Shown here: positions 23,437 to 35,561 of the stretch, one piece after another
Numbering within the stretch: position 1 is the first letter of the stretch
Layout: every line of letters starts with the position of its first letter
NCBI GenBank assembly: GCA_030762935.1
Contig: CM060899.1
Location: forward strand, 59,818,501-59,882,500
Length of the DNA: 64,000 nt
DNA from: Hymenopus coronatus
Lineage: Eukaryota; Arthropoda; Insecta; Mantodea; Hymenopodidae
Reading direction: 5' to 3'
Notes under the pieces: model-generated
What the model was told of the DNA's origin: nothing
The model's input: the letters and a program-made list of their open reading frames with translations, nothing else
Databases searched by the model: none
Program-made: the position numbers and the translations under genes

Positions 23437-23856
23437 CTGATTGCTATCTGAAGCAATAAGGAAATATCACCAAGTAGTCCTAAAGCGTAATCAAATAATA
23501 ATAAAAAAAAAGAATATAATAAACGTGAACAAGTAAAGTTTTGTGAACATTATAGATAAAGCATTCAAAATAGGCCAAGGGTGATGGAAAATAAACAGCG
23601 GAAGAAAGGAAGGAGGAAAATGCAGAATGAGAGTTTATTTCGATTAAAAAGTAGATAGATGGGTACGATTTAGGAAGAGTAACTTGTAGAAGATTGTATA
23701 GAGAGGTAATTGTGAATTAAACACGAAAAGCAGTGGATAAAGGACATAACATATAAATATTAAACGTCTCTGATAAACTATTTGAAGGAGGGTTCGAATT
23801 AACGGTGAGGGTAGGGAGGGGTGTTGCCCCTCTTTCCCTGGTTTGTTAAAGAACAA
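23437..23856. other. Unassigned DNA, no gene recognised
   Basis: Nothing recognised. The minus-strand open frame at 23644-23871 overlaps the next H copy and is not credible. Confidence 0.35.
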
Positions 23857-24600
23857 TCTGATGTGCTCCATTCACATGACTTTTTCTAGCTGTTGCACAA
23901 ACAAACTTTTCTAACAAAACATTATTCTTTTATCTACGTCATGCTAATCAAGATAACATTACCAGAATCGGCCTTATTATTTTCTTCTTTGTAAGTAGAA
24001 GGGAAATAAGAAAATACACTAGCCTGAAACGAAAGTCAAAGCTTTTAAACATTCGCCTTGCTTGCTAGGAATAAACAAAAGAGAGACGAAATGAAACATG
24101 CCTTTGCGTTTGAGAAAAGCTTACGTAACGGTTGACTACAAAAAATGTACCTATATGACATAAATTTCGCGTATTAATGAGATCTACATTTTTTTGTATT
24201 GAAAGTTTTTGTCCATCTCTTACGATTAACCACATATACAAAAGTTATCCAGAATGAAGCGGTCTTCAGAGGCTATTTATAGAAAATTCAAAAATTAAAT
24301 TTTGTTTGTCATGAAAATATCTTAAACATATGGCATTTTAATAAAAGTCACTTTAGAGAAAATCAAATGTTCCGAAACACATTCCAGTGTAGTTGGGGAT
24401 ACGGAGATTTTTATGAAAATGTTCGTGTCGCATCCTTGGAAGATACTATCTTTTCATTTTTGAGTACGCTGTCCACATATACGGCCATACACGGTCCTTT
24501 TTCTAAAAATATTTGGGGGGGCTGAAAACATATTTCCGGTGAAATCTCTGTATCGACATTTTGGTGGGATGCATAATACACCTACAGAAAGTAAAGATTA
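23857..24600 (+). repeat. H-family repeat, hairpin eroded
   Basis: Forward from TCTGATGTGCTCC at 23857. The body is shortened, and the 3' end reads only 'cacctacagaaagtaaag' where the hairpin should be. Confidence 0.75.
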
Positions 24601-24789
24601 CTTCCCTGCCAGAAAAGCTATATATATATATATATCGTATTTTCAAAGAGAGCAGTAGTAAAAGTGCTTATAAAAAGAATTTCGTCACATTCAAAGAAAA
24701 GTATTATAGTATATAAGTTTAGTGAGTGGATTGTTCGTAATATTTTCATTTAGTAGAATTGATACTTCTATGTTCTATGTATCGGTCTG

Positions 24790-26135
24790 AATGCTGCTGC
24801 TGCTCCTACTACTGCTACTATTACCTACTATCTCTACTACTACTATTACTGTTATATAACTACTACTATTACTGTTAATACTACTACTATTTCTATTGCT
24901 CCTAATATTACTGTTACTGCTACTTCTATTACTACTATTACTATTACTACTACTATTACTGTTACTATAACTACTACTATTTCTATTGCTCCTAATATTA
25001 CTATTACTGCTACTTCTATTACTACTATTACTACTACTATTACTGTTACTATAACTACTACTATTTCTATTACTCCTAATATTACTATTACTACTATTAC
25101 TACTATTACTATTATTTCTATTACTACTACTATTAGTATTAATACTACTACTATTTCTATTACTCCTAATATTATTATTACTACTACTGTTACTATTATT
25201 TCTATTACTACTACTGTTACTATTACTACTACTATTAATATTAATACTACTACTATTTCTATTACTCCTAATATTACTATTACTGCTACTATTACTATTA
25301 TTTCTATTACTATTACTACTACTATTACTATTAATACTACTTCTATTTCTATTACTCCTACTATTATTACTACTAGTCCTATTTCTGTTATTATTTATAT
25401 TACTACTACTATATCTATTACTACTATTATTACTATTACTCCTAATATTACTATTACTACTACTATTACTATTATTTCTATTACTACTACTATTACTATT
25501 ACTATTAATACTACTTCTATTTCTATTACTCCTACTATTATTACTACTAGTCCTATTTCTGTTATTATTTATATTACTACTACTATATCTATTACTACTA
25601 TTATTACTATTACTACTAATAATACTATTACTGCTACTTCTATTACTCCTATTATTATTACTACTAGTCCTATTTGTGTTATTATTTATATTACTACTAT
25701 ATCTATTACTACTATTATTACTATTACTACTAATAATACTATTACTGCTACTTCTATTACTCCTACTATTACTATTACTCCCACTATTATTACTACTACT
25801 CCTATTTCTGTTACTATTTCTATTACTATTACTCCTATTTCTGTTACTATTTCTATTACTACTAATATTACTATTAATACTACTACTATTTCTATTACAA
25901 TTACTCCTACTATTACTATTAATACTACTCCTATTTCTGTTACTATTTCTATTACTATTACTCCTACTATTAGTATATCTATTACTACTAATATTACTAT
26001 TAATACTTCTAATATTTCTATTACTATTACTCCTACTATTACTATTACTACTATGTCTATTATTATTACTACTACTATTTCTATTCCTATTACTACTACT
26101 GCTATTGGCATTACAACTACTACTGGTATAAATAT
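24790..26135 (+). repeat. 1.3-kb degenerate trinucleotide array (ACT/ATT type)
   Basis: About 1,340 bp built almost wholly from triplets of the form NNT (ACT, ATT, TCT, CCT, GTT, AAT). The array keeps one phase for most of its length, so it reads as poly-Leu in one forward frame (25676-26131) and as Ile/Val in a reverse frame. Longer blocks are repeated: a roughly 60-bp block with 'cctactattattactactag' starts near 25356 and 25531, and a variant near 25648. These open frames are a by-product of repetition, not proteins. Confidence 0.95.
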
Positions 26136-26693
26136 AAAGTAAACATTGATGTTAAAGTCCCCTCCCCCGCCCACAAGTCAGAAAGACTGATTCGAACCCT
26201 GATTTGAAGAAAGACGCAGAATACACCTACAGATGTTAGGCAAGGTGCTGTACGTTCAGTGTCCCCGTGATGACGATGTTTCTGTTGGGTGTAAACACGT
26301 AGGAAGACACATCCGTTACTGAGATGAACTCCGCAATATGCCGAAGTGCTTTACAGCAACCGAAAAGTTCGGTGAACTGGTAAGTTTGGGTTTCGCCACT
26401 AGACAAAACTGGTGGCATTTGCGTAATATACGGAATCCCCCTCCTCAGAAATATGTTTCTCCACCTTTTGCCACGAGCAGCCACGCCTGTTCACCGTTAC
26501 GCAGTGTACAGTTATCTTGTTTCGTTTATATCAGACGTCTGCAGGAGACTGCATCTCAGCATCCAGGAGCACTTATTAGTCATAGTTTGGTAGCCAGACT
26601 CCATTTCACTTTCAAAATTCAGATGCAAAAGGCAATTTCATACAAGAATATGTATAACTGAAACCAAAATACTCAAATATAGCTTTGGTAATT
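26136..26693. other. Unassigned DNA, no gene recognised
   Basis: About 560 bp, less AT-rich than its surroundings. A 107-codon open frame at 26338-26661 has no recognisable domain. A donor-like 'ctggtaagttt' lies at 26379-26389. No support for a gene. Confidence 0.35.
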
Positions 26694-26747
26694 TCTTTCT
26701 CTACACGTATAATGTACATATATTGGTATTAGAAGGTATTTATTACG
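26694..26747 (-). repeat. H-family hairpin fragment
   Basis: Only the hairpin end ('tttctctacacgtataatgt' to 'agaaggtatt') remains before a mariner end takes over. Confidence 0.6.
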
Positions 26748-26840
26748 AGGGCTATCCAGAAAGTGACAGACGATTTGGCATAATTAAACAATGACGAAAT
26801 TCATCAACACAAAACTTTAATTACAAAGTTACAGCACCCT
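26748..26840 (+). mobile_element. Solo mariner-like terminus
   Basis: 'TACGAGGGCTATCCAGAAAG' followed by about 70 bp resembles the first bases of a mariner, with the GAGGG start shared by many mariner termini. No coding part or second terminus follows, and the next H copy begins at 26846. An end fragment only. Confidence 0.5.
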
Positions 26841-26845
26841 ACTCT

Positions 26846-27709
26846 ATTACTTTCTCTATAGGCACTATGTACATAGTGTATAGAGAAGGTATTGCACTCC
26901 ACCCAAAAATTCGATACCGAGCTTTCATCGGAAATATATGTTTTAGGGTACCCTTTATCTAAAAAAACCATTTTCGGAAAAAGGTCCGTGTGTGTGTCTG
27001 TGAACACGATAACTCAAAAACGAAAAGTAGGTAAAATACCAAACTTGGTATTTAAGTTTAGTATCTTCCAGGGATGCGACACGAAGATTTTGAGAAAAAT
27101 CCCCCTACCCCCAATTACTCTTTACATGGAACTTTTTTTGAAAATTTTGATTTTCTCAAAATTGGCTCTAACGATTTTGATTAAAATTTCGTATATTAAA
27201 GATATTTACCTGACAAATAAAATGTATATCTTGAATCTTCTGGGAATATCCTCTGAAGAGTAGTTTATTCTGGATGAATTTTACTAAATTTTTAATAACT
27301 GCTAAACCGTAAGGAACGGACAAAAACTTACTGCACCAAAACTGTAGAGCACGTTAAAACACACAATTTATGTTACATACATTATTTTCGTGGAGTTCGT
27401 CGTTTTTGTGACATTCCTTAGTTTTGTTTCTGCTATGAAAAACTTATACATTTCTCATACAGGAATTTGTCAACTGCTGTCCATAAAACAAAAGAACTTC
27501 AGTGACATAGCAACCAGCTTTTGATTATCACTTTAACCTATGGTACTCCTTTATTTCACCTCTACTTACAAGGAAGCAAGTAACATGGCTATTTCTGCTA
27601 ATGTTTTACTCATTAGCATGAAGTTAATAGAAATATAATCCTTTTAAGAATAATTTGTTGCAGGGATATAGAGAAAGTCATGTGAATGGTACACATCAGA
27701 TTTTTTTTA
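26846..27709 (-). repeat. H-family repeat, full-length copy
   Basis: Reverse copy of about 865 bp, hairpin 26847-26891, TCTGATG-end complement 27675-27702. All internal blocks are present; the microsatellite is very short here (GTGTGTGTCTGTG). Confidence 0.88.
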
Positions 27710-27899
27710 ACGTAATTGCCATTGCTATCAAGGTATTTATTGCCACGTGGTACTGGTTTTTCAACGCAGATGTTATGCTCTTTCACCGCCAAAGATGTAA
27801 GCCAAGATGCCACTTTGAGGTCTTCATCGGTTGAGACATTTTTTCCATTTAAAAAGTCATGTATGTACGGTGCCCAAAGTGAAACCCTGTTTTTTTTTT
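27710..27899. other. Unassigned DNA
   Basis: A short spacer between two same-sense H copies, ending in a T-run at 27889-27902. Confidence 0.35.
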
Positions 27900-28735
27900 T
27901 TTACTTTCCCTACACGTACCATGTATAGGGAAGGTATTGTATTGCACCCAAAAATTCCATACCGAGATTTCACTGGAAATATATGTTTTGAGACCCACCG
28001 AATCAAAAAAAAAAAGCATTTTCAGAAAAAGCTCCGTGTGTGTATGCAAGTGTGTGTGTGTGTGTATGTGTGTGTGTGGACAGCATAGCTAAAAAACGAA
28101 AAGCCCATTAAATACCAAACTTGGTATTTAAGTTTGGTATCTTCCAAGGATACGACCCCCAACTACCCTTTACATGGAAAAAATTTTAAAAAATTTTATT
28201 TTTTTCAAAAATGGCTTGAACGATTTTGATTAAAATCTCGTATATTTAAGATATTTACATGCCAAATAAAATGTATATTTTGAATTTTCTGGGAATATTC
28301 TCTGCAGTCATCTGAATTTTCCTGAATTTTGCATAGCTTGTGAACCGTAAGAGATAGACAAAAAGTCACTACACAAAAAATGTACATCGCGTCAAAACAC
28401 ACAATTCATAACCTTCACGCTTTTGCTGTGGAGGTAACCGGTTCCGAGATATTCCTTGTTATTGGTTTCAATTGTGAAGTATTTAAACTTTTCTCAGACA
28501 GGAAGTGACCGTTTTTCTTTTGTTCTACTCCTGGCCAAGCAAAGAAGCGATTTAAAATGACATTCGTATAACGATAACTTTTAAAACATTCCCTTAGTTC
28601 CATTCTACTTATAACTGTAATAAACTTCTGCTAATGTTTATCTCGATTTAAAAGTAGAATTATCTTTCGTAAGAAGTTTATTTGTACAGTAGCTAGAGAA
28701 AGTCATGTGAGTGTAAAGCATAATCTTTTTTCATT
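27900..28735 (-). repeat. H-family repeat, near full length
   Basis: Reverse copy. The hairpin is shortened to 'ccctacacgtaccatgtataggg' at 27907-27929, still a good stem. GT block at 28036-28077. The fragment between 'aaggatacga' and 'cccccaac' lost about 30 bp. Confidence 0.82.
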
Positions 28736-28977
28736 TATCGTTAAAACAAAAGCTGTTGCCTATGAAACGAACATTTAAAACGTGCTCGTAACAGCTCTAA
28801 GTGGTCTAACCATTTGACCAGGGTATCAAGTCGTACTCTTCAGGAAGTCATGGTAACGCAGCACAAATAACTTTCACTAGATCTGATTCCAAACGTCAGT
28901 CATCCTCAACGAAAACTGCCCTTCTAACACTTTCCTTTTGTGTTAACAGTAACTTTCCTCATCAACAGCAAAGTTAA
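28736..28977. other. Unassigned DNA, no gene recognised
   Basis: Nothing recognised. Confidence 0.35.
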
Positions 28978-29218
28978 GTTCGCCTGGGTAGTGTGGTGGT
29001 AGCCTCACATTCAATAGGTCGCGAGTTTGAACCTCGTTTAGGGGAGTTTCCCGGATAAGATTTTTTCTGGATTTTCCCTTATTCTGAGGACACAAATATC
29101 CAGTAACTTTAAGCTCCATGAACCCCGAGATCATTTGAGCACCATTTCAACAATGTCATTAATTGTCCGATATGACCAAACAGGTTAAAGGACGTTTAGC
29201 CTCCCCCCCACAAAAAAG
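28978..29218 (+). repeat. SINE family C (tRNA-derived)
   Basis: Second copy of the family at 22355-22612. A-box-like 'tagtgtggtggtagc' at 28987-29001, B box GAGTTTGAACCTC at 29023-29035, body 'ttttcccttattctgaggac' and 'atcatttgagcaccatttca', and 'ggacgtttagcc' before the A-rich tail. Confidence 0.82.
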
Positions 29219-29323
29219 AAGAAATAAAACAGCAAAGTTACTTTTGAAGTAAGCGGTAATTCCAGATAATGGTGAGGTATTCAAACTATACAATTCAAGG
29301 CTTGCAACTATAAAAGTTCTTAT

Positions 29324-30008
29324 ACGAGGGTCATTTTTTTTTCAATCTCCAATAGTCTATAAATAAAAGACAAATTCAGAGAAAACAATTATTTTATTAC
29401 TAAAAGTTTTATACATTTATAGCTACTTTTCAACATAATCACGGAAAAGATTGAGACATTTATCGTACCTATGCACAAGCTTTGCAACACCCGCTTCAAA
29501 AAATATTGCCGCCAATGATTTCAAATGAGGATTGAGTAGTTTTGAAGATCTTCGTTGGTTTGAAAGTGCTGCCTTCCTAGCTACGTCTTCAGTTCAGGGA
29601 AAAGGTGAAAGTCGCTGGGTGCCAGGTCAGGACTGTACGGCGAATGATCGAACATGTCCCATTGAAATTGTTCAAGCAGCCGATGGGCTGTGCCAGCACT
29701 GTGTGGACAACCGTTGTCATGGATCAACACAATTCCTGAAGTCAGCATTCCTCTTCGTTTGTTTTGAATGGCTCTCCGCAAACGTGTAAAGTACGAAGAT
29801 CTTCAAAACAATGTCAAAGCTCATTTGAAATCATTGGCGGCAACATTTTTTGAAGCGGGTATTGCAAAGCTTGTTCACAGGTACGATAAATGTCTCAATC
29901 TTTTCGGTGACTATGTTGAAAAGTAACCATAAGTGTACTAAACGTTTAGTAATAAAATAATTGTTTTCTATGAACTTGTCTTTTATTTATAACCTATCGG
30001 AGGTTGAA
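29324..30008 (-). mobile_element. Snapback mariner remnant (inverted 3' ends)
   Basis: A leftward-reading mariner whose terminus 'acgagggtca' is at 29324-29333. The C-terminal half of the transposase and the 3' untranslated end lie at 29340-29790. From about 29793 to 30008 the same last 216 bp of the element are repeated in the opposite sense, about 88 percent alike by eye. The transposase 5' half is replaced by this inverted copy. The right arm lacks the outer GAGGGTCA bases and is directly followed by the TCTGATG start of an H copy. Confidence 0.85.
29400..29790 (-). pseudogene. mariner transposase C-terminal half
   Basis: Leftward frame with 'GIVLIHDNGCPHSAGTAHRL' (second catalytic Asp) and 'YSPDLAPSDFHLFPELK' (third Asp, normal mariner DD34D spacing). 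A stop follows 'ELKT'. The remaining C-terminus to about 29400 continues with shifts. The N-terminal DNA-binding domain and the first Asp are absent. Confidence 0.88.
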
Positions 30009-30014
30009 AAAAAA

Positions 30015-30472
30015 TCTGATGTGTCCCATTCATGTGACTTTCTCTATATCTCTGCAACAAATTATTGTTAAAAACCATAGTCTTCTGTTTACTTAGTGTA
30101 CACCGAGAAAAAATTAGCAGAAATAGTCCAATTTCTTTCTTATTGTAAGCAGAAGGAAAATATGGGAGGATAGTAGGTTAAAGTGATAGTCAAATTCTGG
30201 GTTTTATATGACTGAAGCATTTTGTTTGTATGGACAGGAATTGGCAAATTCCCGTGTGAGAAATTTTAAAGCTGGAACCAATAACAAGGAATATCTCAAA
30301 AATGATCAACATCACGAAAAGATGTGTAACATAAATTGTATATTTTATCGTGATCTACATTTTTATGTAGTATGGTTTTGTCTATCTCTTATGGTTTATC
30401 AGTTATGCAAAATTCATTCAGAATAAAGAGGTGCTTAGAAGCTATTCCCAAAGAGAAAGTAAAAAGGAACAA
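30015..30472 (+). repeat. H-family repeat, internally deleted
   Basis: Forward from TCTGATGTGTCCC at 30015 to 'gaagctattccca' near 30450, then directly 'aagagaaagtaaaaagg'. The whole 3' half except the last few bases is deleted. Confidence 0.8.
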
Positions 30473-30984
30473 TAGCCCAGTTTTAATTAAACTTCAGGAA
30501 AGTTTGCTTTTGCCAACAGCATATAAATTGAATATAGTTTTGGGCAAATAAAAACGTATTTAAATGCGTAACATTTCATTTGGTCTTGAGTTAAGGGAAG
30601 TGGATAACTTAAGTTTCAGATAAGCATACGACATGTAGCAATTGCGTGTGTGAAACTTGAAAAGACTGGAAGGGGTACTGCACGATTTGCGTGATATTTT
30701 CTTCAGCAACATAATAATTTAATAAAAGACATGAAAGCTCTGTTACTCACTAAAGCACGACCGCATGCTAATCGTGATCGACGAAACAAATTAGCATGGG
30801 AAAGACTACACGCCGCGCGATGTTCAGTTGTGTTGTTCTGTACCGTCCACAAACACAGTTGAAAAAATACATGCTTTCCCTGACAGTACCAGATGCAGCT
30901 CTCAACCAAATAAGAAGAAAAAAAAGTCTGTTACTTTAAGTTCACATAGTTTTACTACTCATTATCGTATATTTTAACGTAAAT
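30473..30984. other. Unassigned DNA, no gene recognised
   Basis: No repeat or domain recognised. A minus-strand open frame at 30703-30909 is unsupported. Confidence 0.35.
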
Positions 30985-31237
30985 TCTATAAACTATTTCC
31001 ACAAAAGCTTATTATTTTATCTAATCAAGGTCAATCCAGTTAAACCTTTGCAGGTATAGTTTAATTATATATTTCGTTGTAGGCGCAAGGAAGATTGAGG
31101 AATTGATAGTCAGATATTTTAAAGTGATTCGCTATATGCTGACCTTGAAATTCGATCCTCTGTCTATGGCATCGCGAGAAACAACTGAATAGCGATAGCG
31201 CATTTAAAAATGACAACAATATTGAAATATTCAAACC

Positions 31238-31275
<38 letters not shown>

Positions 31276-31848
31276 TAACAATAATAATAGATATCTCGAG
31301 AATATTAAAAAGAGATAGATTTGAAGTAAATTGTATACTTTAAAAATATCTACATTTTTTTATTTGTACATTGTTTTTTTTTTTTCTATTTCTTCACGTT
31401 TACCATTTATACAGACTTATTCAAAATATCTTATGAGAAAAGAGGGCTTCATAAGACTGTTTACAAAAAAAATCAAGATATGCATTTATTGCCATATAAA
31501 TATCTTAAAAAATGTGATCAAAGTCATGAGAATCATTTGATAGAAAATAAAAAAAAAAAAACAAAAAAACAATTGACATTGACATTTTGTCCATATTGGA
31601 AGATATTCAAATTAATGCCAAATTTGGTACTTATCTGACATTTTGTTTTTGAGCTGTACTGTTCACTGAGGGAAACAGGTTCATACACAAATGGATCGTT
31701 TCTCAAAATGTTTGTTTATTTATTGATTCTCAAAATAAAAACCTATATATATATATATATTTCCGGTGAAATCTCTGTATCAAATTTTAGTATGAAATAC
31801 AGTATTCCTCTATGTACTAGGTACATGGTAGAGTAAATAAAATGACAG
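30985..31848 (+). repeat. H-family repeat, strongly diverged copy
   Basis: Forward order of blocks is still visible: 'gaggaattgatagtcagata' near 31098, 'ttcaaaccaataataa' near 31231, 'tatttcttcacgtttaccat' near 31388, 'cagagatatttccggtgaaatctctgtatc'-like 3' block near 31759. It is the most decayed copy, hence probably old. It contains an AAT microsatellite at 31240-31290. Confidence 0.6.
31240..31290 (+). repeat. (AAT)n microsatellite
   Basis: About 50 bp of AAT triplets with two interruptions, inside the diverged H copy. Confidence 0.9.
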
Positions 31849-32019
31849 TAAATATTTGTCCTAAAATTCATATTTTCAAGGTTACATAAAAACTGCACAG
31901 TTTGCTAAAACTTGTGAATTCTTAACTTTATCGTTATCTCCTCTATTTAATGTTTCGTTTCGTTCCGCAATCGGCTTACTCTTCCGATGGTCTTGACACC
32001 TCCTTAGAACTTACAAGCT

Positions 32020-32325
32020 AATGCCTAGGGCTCAGAAGCCTGTAGGGGAGCCTACGACACGAAACCACAGAGTGGAGAACCTGTTACGAGGGGTCGACCC
32101 ATAGCCAGGCATGAGCATGAAGTGGATGATATGAAATGTAAGCGAAATTGATGATTGGGAAAGTTATGATGGAGTATTTGGTGGAATGAGTGGCGGGGGA
32201 AAACCGCAGACCTGGAGAAAACCCGCCCATACGCCGCTTCGTCTACCACGCTTGGGATCGAACCCGGGCCGCCTAGGTGGGAGGCGAGAGGTCTAACCAC
32301 TCAACCACGACGCCGTCTGACTTAC
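32020..32325 (-). repeat. SINE family A (tRNA-derived), long copy
   Basis: Reverse-oriented, about 305 bp. The head at 32245-32315 has the complement of B box GGTTCGATCCCAAG and A box CGTGGTTGAGTGGTTAGACC. The body includes 'gtggcgggggaaaaccgcag' and 'gagaaaacccgccc', and the 3' region 'atgcctagggctcagaagcc'. One of the two best copies. Confidence 0.85.
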
Positions 32326-33439
32326 TCGTACAGAACGAAAACGTTTTATACAACGGAGGCAGTTATAATTTTGGTGTCTCCGCTGCTTGCACAATTTCGT
32401 CTGGTTCAGCAGATTCCATGTCCATGACATTCAAATCATCCGCCATTTTATGGAGTCATAGTCTATTTGAATGAGGCCGTGGACGCTATAATGTTATAAC
32501 ACTGAGTGACAGCATTTTGTACTTTTAACGCTACTGACATCTGTTAAAAGATCTACTTTCAGCATCCAATGTCTAAAATATTAATTTCCCATTCTACGCA
32601 AAATGTATCTAGTATTCTCGTGTGCCATCCTCAATGAAACGTCACTGTTGTTATTCGTCATGTACACAGCTAAGCAGACACAGTGGAATGGGTAAGGAAG
32701 GGGCAAAAAGTTCGTGTACAAATGTGAGAAAGCTCCCCAGTCCTGATCTTACTCCTTATAATCAACACTGATCTACGGGATCGCCACTCTTAGAAGGGAC
32801 AAGAACGATAATCAATTAAATGAAATAATTGAGTATATTCGCTAACGTGGGTAAAAAAGAAATTGAGAGCAAAGATCTATTTTTTCTTTCAGCAATAAAA
32901 TCTCTATTTGCCGCTTATAAGCGTAACGGCCAATATCAATGAACGCACGATTAAATTAGCTTTGACTTATCTTTTTGTATTTCTCACCTCCATTGCTTTC
33001 CTTCTGTAATATAAAGTGCCTCAAACTTAATTACTTTATATTGCTAGTTTGTTTTGTCCTCATTCTTCGTCCATTTTTTTATATTGCTGTGCTAGGTGAT
33101 GTCACCTACCCGTACATCCGTGCGCCCTCTCCTTTCTATTGATAAAGCTCTCAGTTCTAACTGCAGGCTAAACACGCTAATGAGCTTTATTTGACATGAC
33201 TGCTTTAAAGTCTCTGTGCACCAGTTGAGGTCAGAATGATTCATATCATCCATTGCAGCAAACATAGGTGCCCACGCGCGTACGTGGACATGTAAATACA
33301 TTAAAACAATTGGCGCACGATGAACTTCATGACCAGAGACGGAAGTTTAAACATAAATCATAATATGAGAGCGAAATTGAAACGGTTTAAAACACTATAT
33401 TGATAATATATATGAATAGGTGAAGGTGAGGGTTAAGGT
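32326..33439. other. Unassigned DNA, no gene recognised
   Basis: About 1.1 kb without recognised repeats or a credible reading frame. Confidence 0.4.
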
Positions 33440-33968
33440 TTTGTATTTTGAGGTTTCTGGTGATGATGTTAAGGAGGCAGCGCTAGATAGGCTCCTCGAA
33501 CGGTTGCATTTTTCAGGAGCAGCATCCTTTCCTCTGCTCCGCTGGTGTTTAATTTGTGAAAAATTATTTTTGTTGGAGAATTTTGATTGCCAATCCCAAT
33601 GATGGGAGGGGGGGAGTACTTTGATCAGCTATTTCGCTATTGGCTGGTTAGAAGCCGTTGTTACCGGAGTGCTCGCAAGCCATGCGGGGAACCCGAAACC
33701 CCCTGTATCGGTGTTCAGTGGGTAAGTACTCCCCCAGCAATCGGACAAATGTGTTCTCATGTTCGCCCAATCTGGCGTAGAATTTTTGAGCCCGGCGCCT
33801 AATGACGTCTTCCACATATGGAAGGGCCGAAGCTTTAAGTAGTAGCCTCAAAGGGAAACGTCGACATACAGAATATATGGACCGGAGTCCTCTATTCTGT
33901 ACCCGCTGTAACCAGAGAAGCCAGGAGTGTGCTGCCATACTCCACACTTCGCAGGCGTAGAGCATCAG
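33440..33968 (-). mobile_element. Jockey-like LINE, 5'-truncated 3' end
   Basis: Reverse-oriented non-LTR retrotransposon tail: the end of the reverse-transcriptase ORF at 33968-33640, then an untranslated part with 'cagcgctgcctcctt'-type sequence to about 33440. It is cut at 33968, where H-family sequence begins mid-element. No target duplication could be identified. Confidence 0.6.
33640..33968 (-). pseudogene. Reverse transcriptase C-terminal fragment
   Basis: Leftward frame with 'LYACEVWSMAAHSWLLWLQR' followed by 'VQNRGLRSIYS' and 'RRRAQKFYARLGEHEN'. This is the region just C-terminal to the polymerase domain in jockey-type LINE ORF2 proteins ('LYACPVWG..LQ..QNK.LR' pattern). The catalytic FADD region is not included. 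Clade assignment is by resemblance only. Confidence 0.6.
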
Positions 33969-34706
33969 GGGGACAAACTGTCTTATTACTTAGATCCTTT
34001 GTAAGTAGAAGGGAAATAAGAGAATACACTAGACTAAACCGGCAGTCACATGTTTTAAAATGTGGTTGCTATGAGATTGAAGTCCGTTTCTTTCCGTGCC
34101 CAGGAGTTGAAAAGTTCCCGCAAGAGAAAGGTATAAGTATTTTAAAACTGAAACAAATGAAAAGGAATAGCTCGAAAACGGTTACTCTGCGAAAAAAGTA
34201 TGTGACATAAGTTGTGTGTTTTAACATGATCTACATTTTTTTTTGTAGTAAATTTTTTTCTATTTCTTACGGTTTGCCAGCTATGCAAAATTCAGAAAAC
34301 ATCATACAGAATAAAGAGGTCTTCAGAGAATATTCCCAGAAAAATCAAGTTATGCATTTTACTTGTCATGTAAAAATCTTAAAAATAATACATTTTAATC
34401 AAAATAATTAGTGACATTTTTCAACAAAACAAAATTTTCGAATTTATTTTTCATGTGAAGGGTAGTTGGAGGTGGGGAGAATTTCTGGAACATTTTCGGG
34501 TCGCATCCTTGGAAGATACTCATCCTTGGTATTTAACGGACTTTTCACACACACACACACTGACATTTTTCAAAAAATGTTTTTTTTTTAATTCAGGGTG
34601 TCTCAAAACATACATTTCCGGAGAAATCTCGGTAGCGAATTTTGAGTGCAATACAATAGCTTCGCTGTAGTACAATATTTACATAGTACGTGTAGAGAAA
34701 GTAGTA
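33969..34706 (+). repeat. H-family repeat, 5' tip missing
   Basis: Forward copy starting at 'actgtcttattacttagatcc'; the first ~150 bp are replaced by the LINE tail. The hairpin at 34673-34703 is decayed on its left arm ('gtagtacaatatttacatagtacgtgtag'). Confidence 0.78.
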
Positions 34707-35182
34707 AAATGTGTTTAAATCTAATAGCTACTTTCTAATGTTTTGCGAGTTGATTGCCGTGTAGCTTGTCCGAATTTCTCTGATGGTTTGCTAATTATAA
34801 TAATTTAAAGATTTTGTGTTCATGCAAAAATGAATTTGACTAGAGAACGTTATTGGATAATGATATTTACCTTCTCTAGCACGTATGCAATATGCGCATA
34901 GCACGAGGGCTTTGACTACACTCACTGCTGCAGGTGTCATCTGGTGTTTTCCCTGGAAAGTTTGACATTGTTGACTGTTACCTACTTCAGATATTTTCTC
35001 AAGAGAGCGTTATTTGTGTTGTTGCAGTGACTTTAAAATCGCCTCAGCGATTGGAAAAATCCCCAGCGGAAATCAAACCCGGGTCCCTATAGGTAGTAGA
35101 GAAACTATGAAACATAAAGTCGAAGATCCTATTTCAAGACCCGCTTGTGGCATTCGAATCTTCAAGTCTGATTAGCTTTCCA
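34707..35182. other. Unassigned DNA, possible transposon ends
   Basis: 'tagcacgagggctttgac' at 34898-34915 resembles a mariner-type start and an inverted H hairpin tip lies just left of it. Neither is well enough supported to call. Confidence 0.3.
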
Positions 35183-35203
35183 ACATTATTATTATTATTA
35201 TTA
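35183..35203 (+). repeat. (ATT)n microsatellite, tail of a SINE
   Basis: Short ATT run at the 3' side of the reverse SINE at 35205-35565. Confidence 0.7.
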
Positions 35204-35204
35204 T

Positions 35205-35561
35205 ATTTTTTCGTTGTCGGCTTACCCTCCCCATATTTAGGACTTACAAGCGGATGCCTAGGGGTCAAAAGCCTGCCGGGGAGCCAACGGCACGAAACCA
35301 CAGAATGGAGAATCTGGAATGAGTGGTTGGCCCATAGTCAGGCAGGAGCGTGAGGAGTGGATGATATGAATTGTAAGCGAAATGGATGATGGGATAGGTG
35401 AAAATGAAGCACTTATTTGAATGAGTGGCGGGGGAAACCGGCTCACCCCGAAAAAACCCGCCCAGACGCGCTTCGTCCACAGCTCACACATGGGGGCGCT
35501 TAGGATCGAACCGAGCATCTAGGTGGGTGAGGAGAGGACTAACCACTCAGCCATAGCACTG

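Noticed and set aside
25676..26131. Long open frames encoding poly-Leu (plus) and Ile/Val-rich (minus) peptides
   Set aside because: They result from the phased triplet array and have no other coding evidence.
24790..26135. A CRISPR-like or satellite array
   Set aside because: The repeats are degenerate triplets without uniform repeat and spacer units; the window is eukaryotic.
26338..26661. A 107-codon open frame with a donor-like site
   Set aside because: No domain, no acceptor partner and no similarity I can recognise.
34898..35100. A mariner-like start 'cacgagggctttgac'
   Set aside because: Only about 10 bases resemble a terminus; no second end or transposase piece follows.
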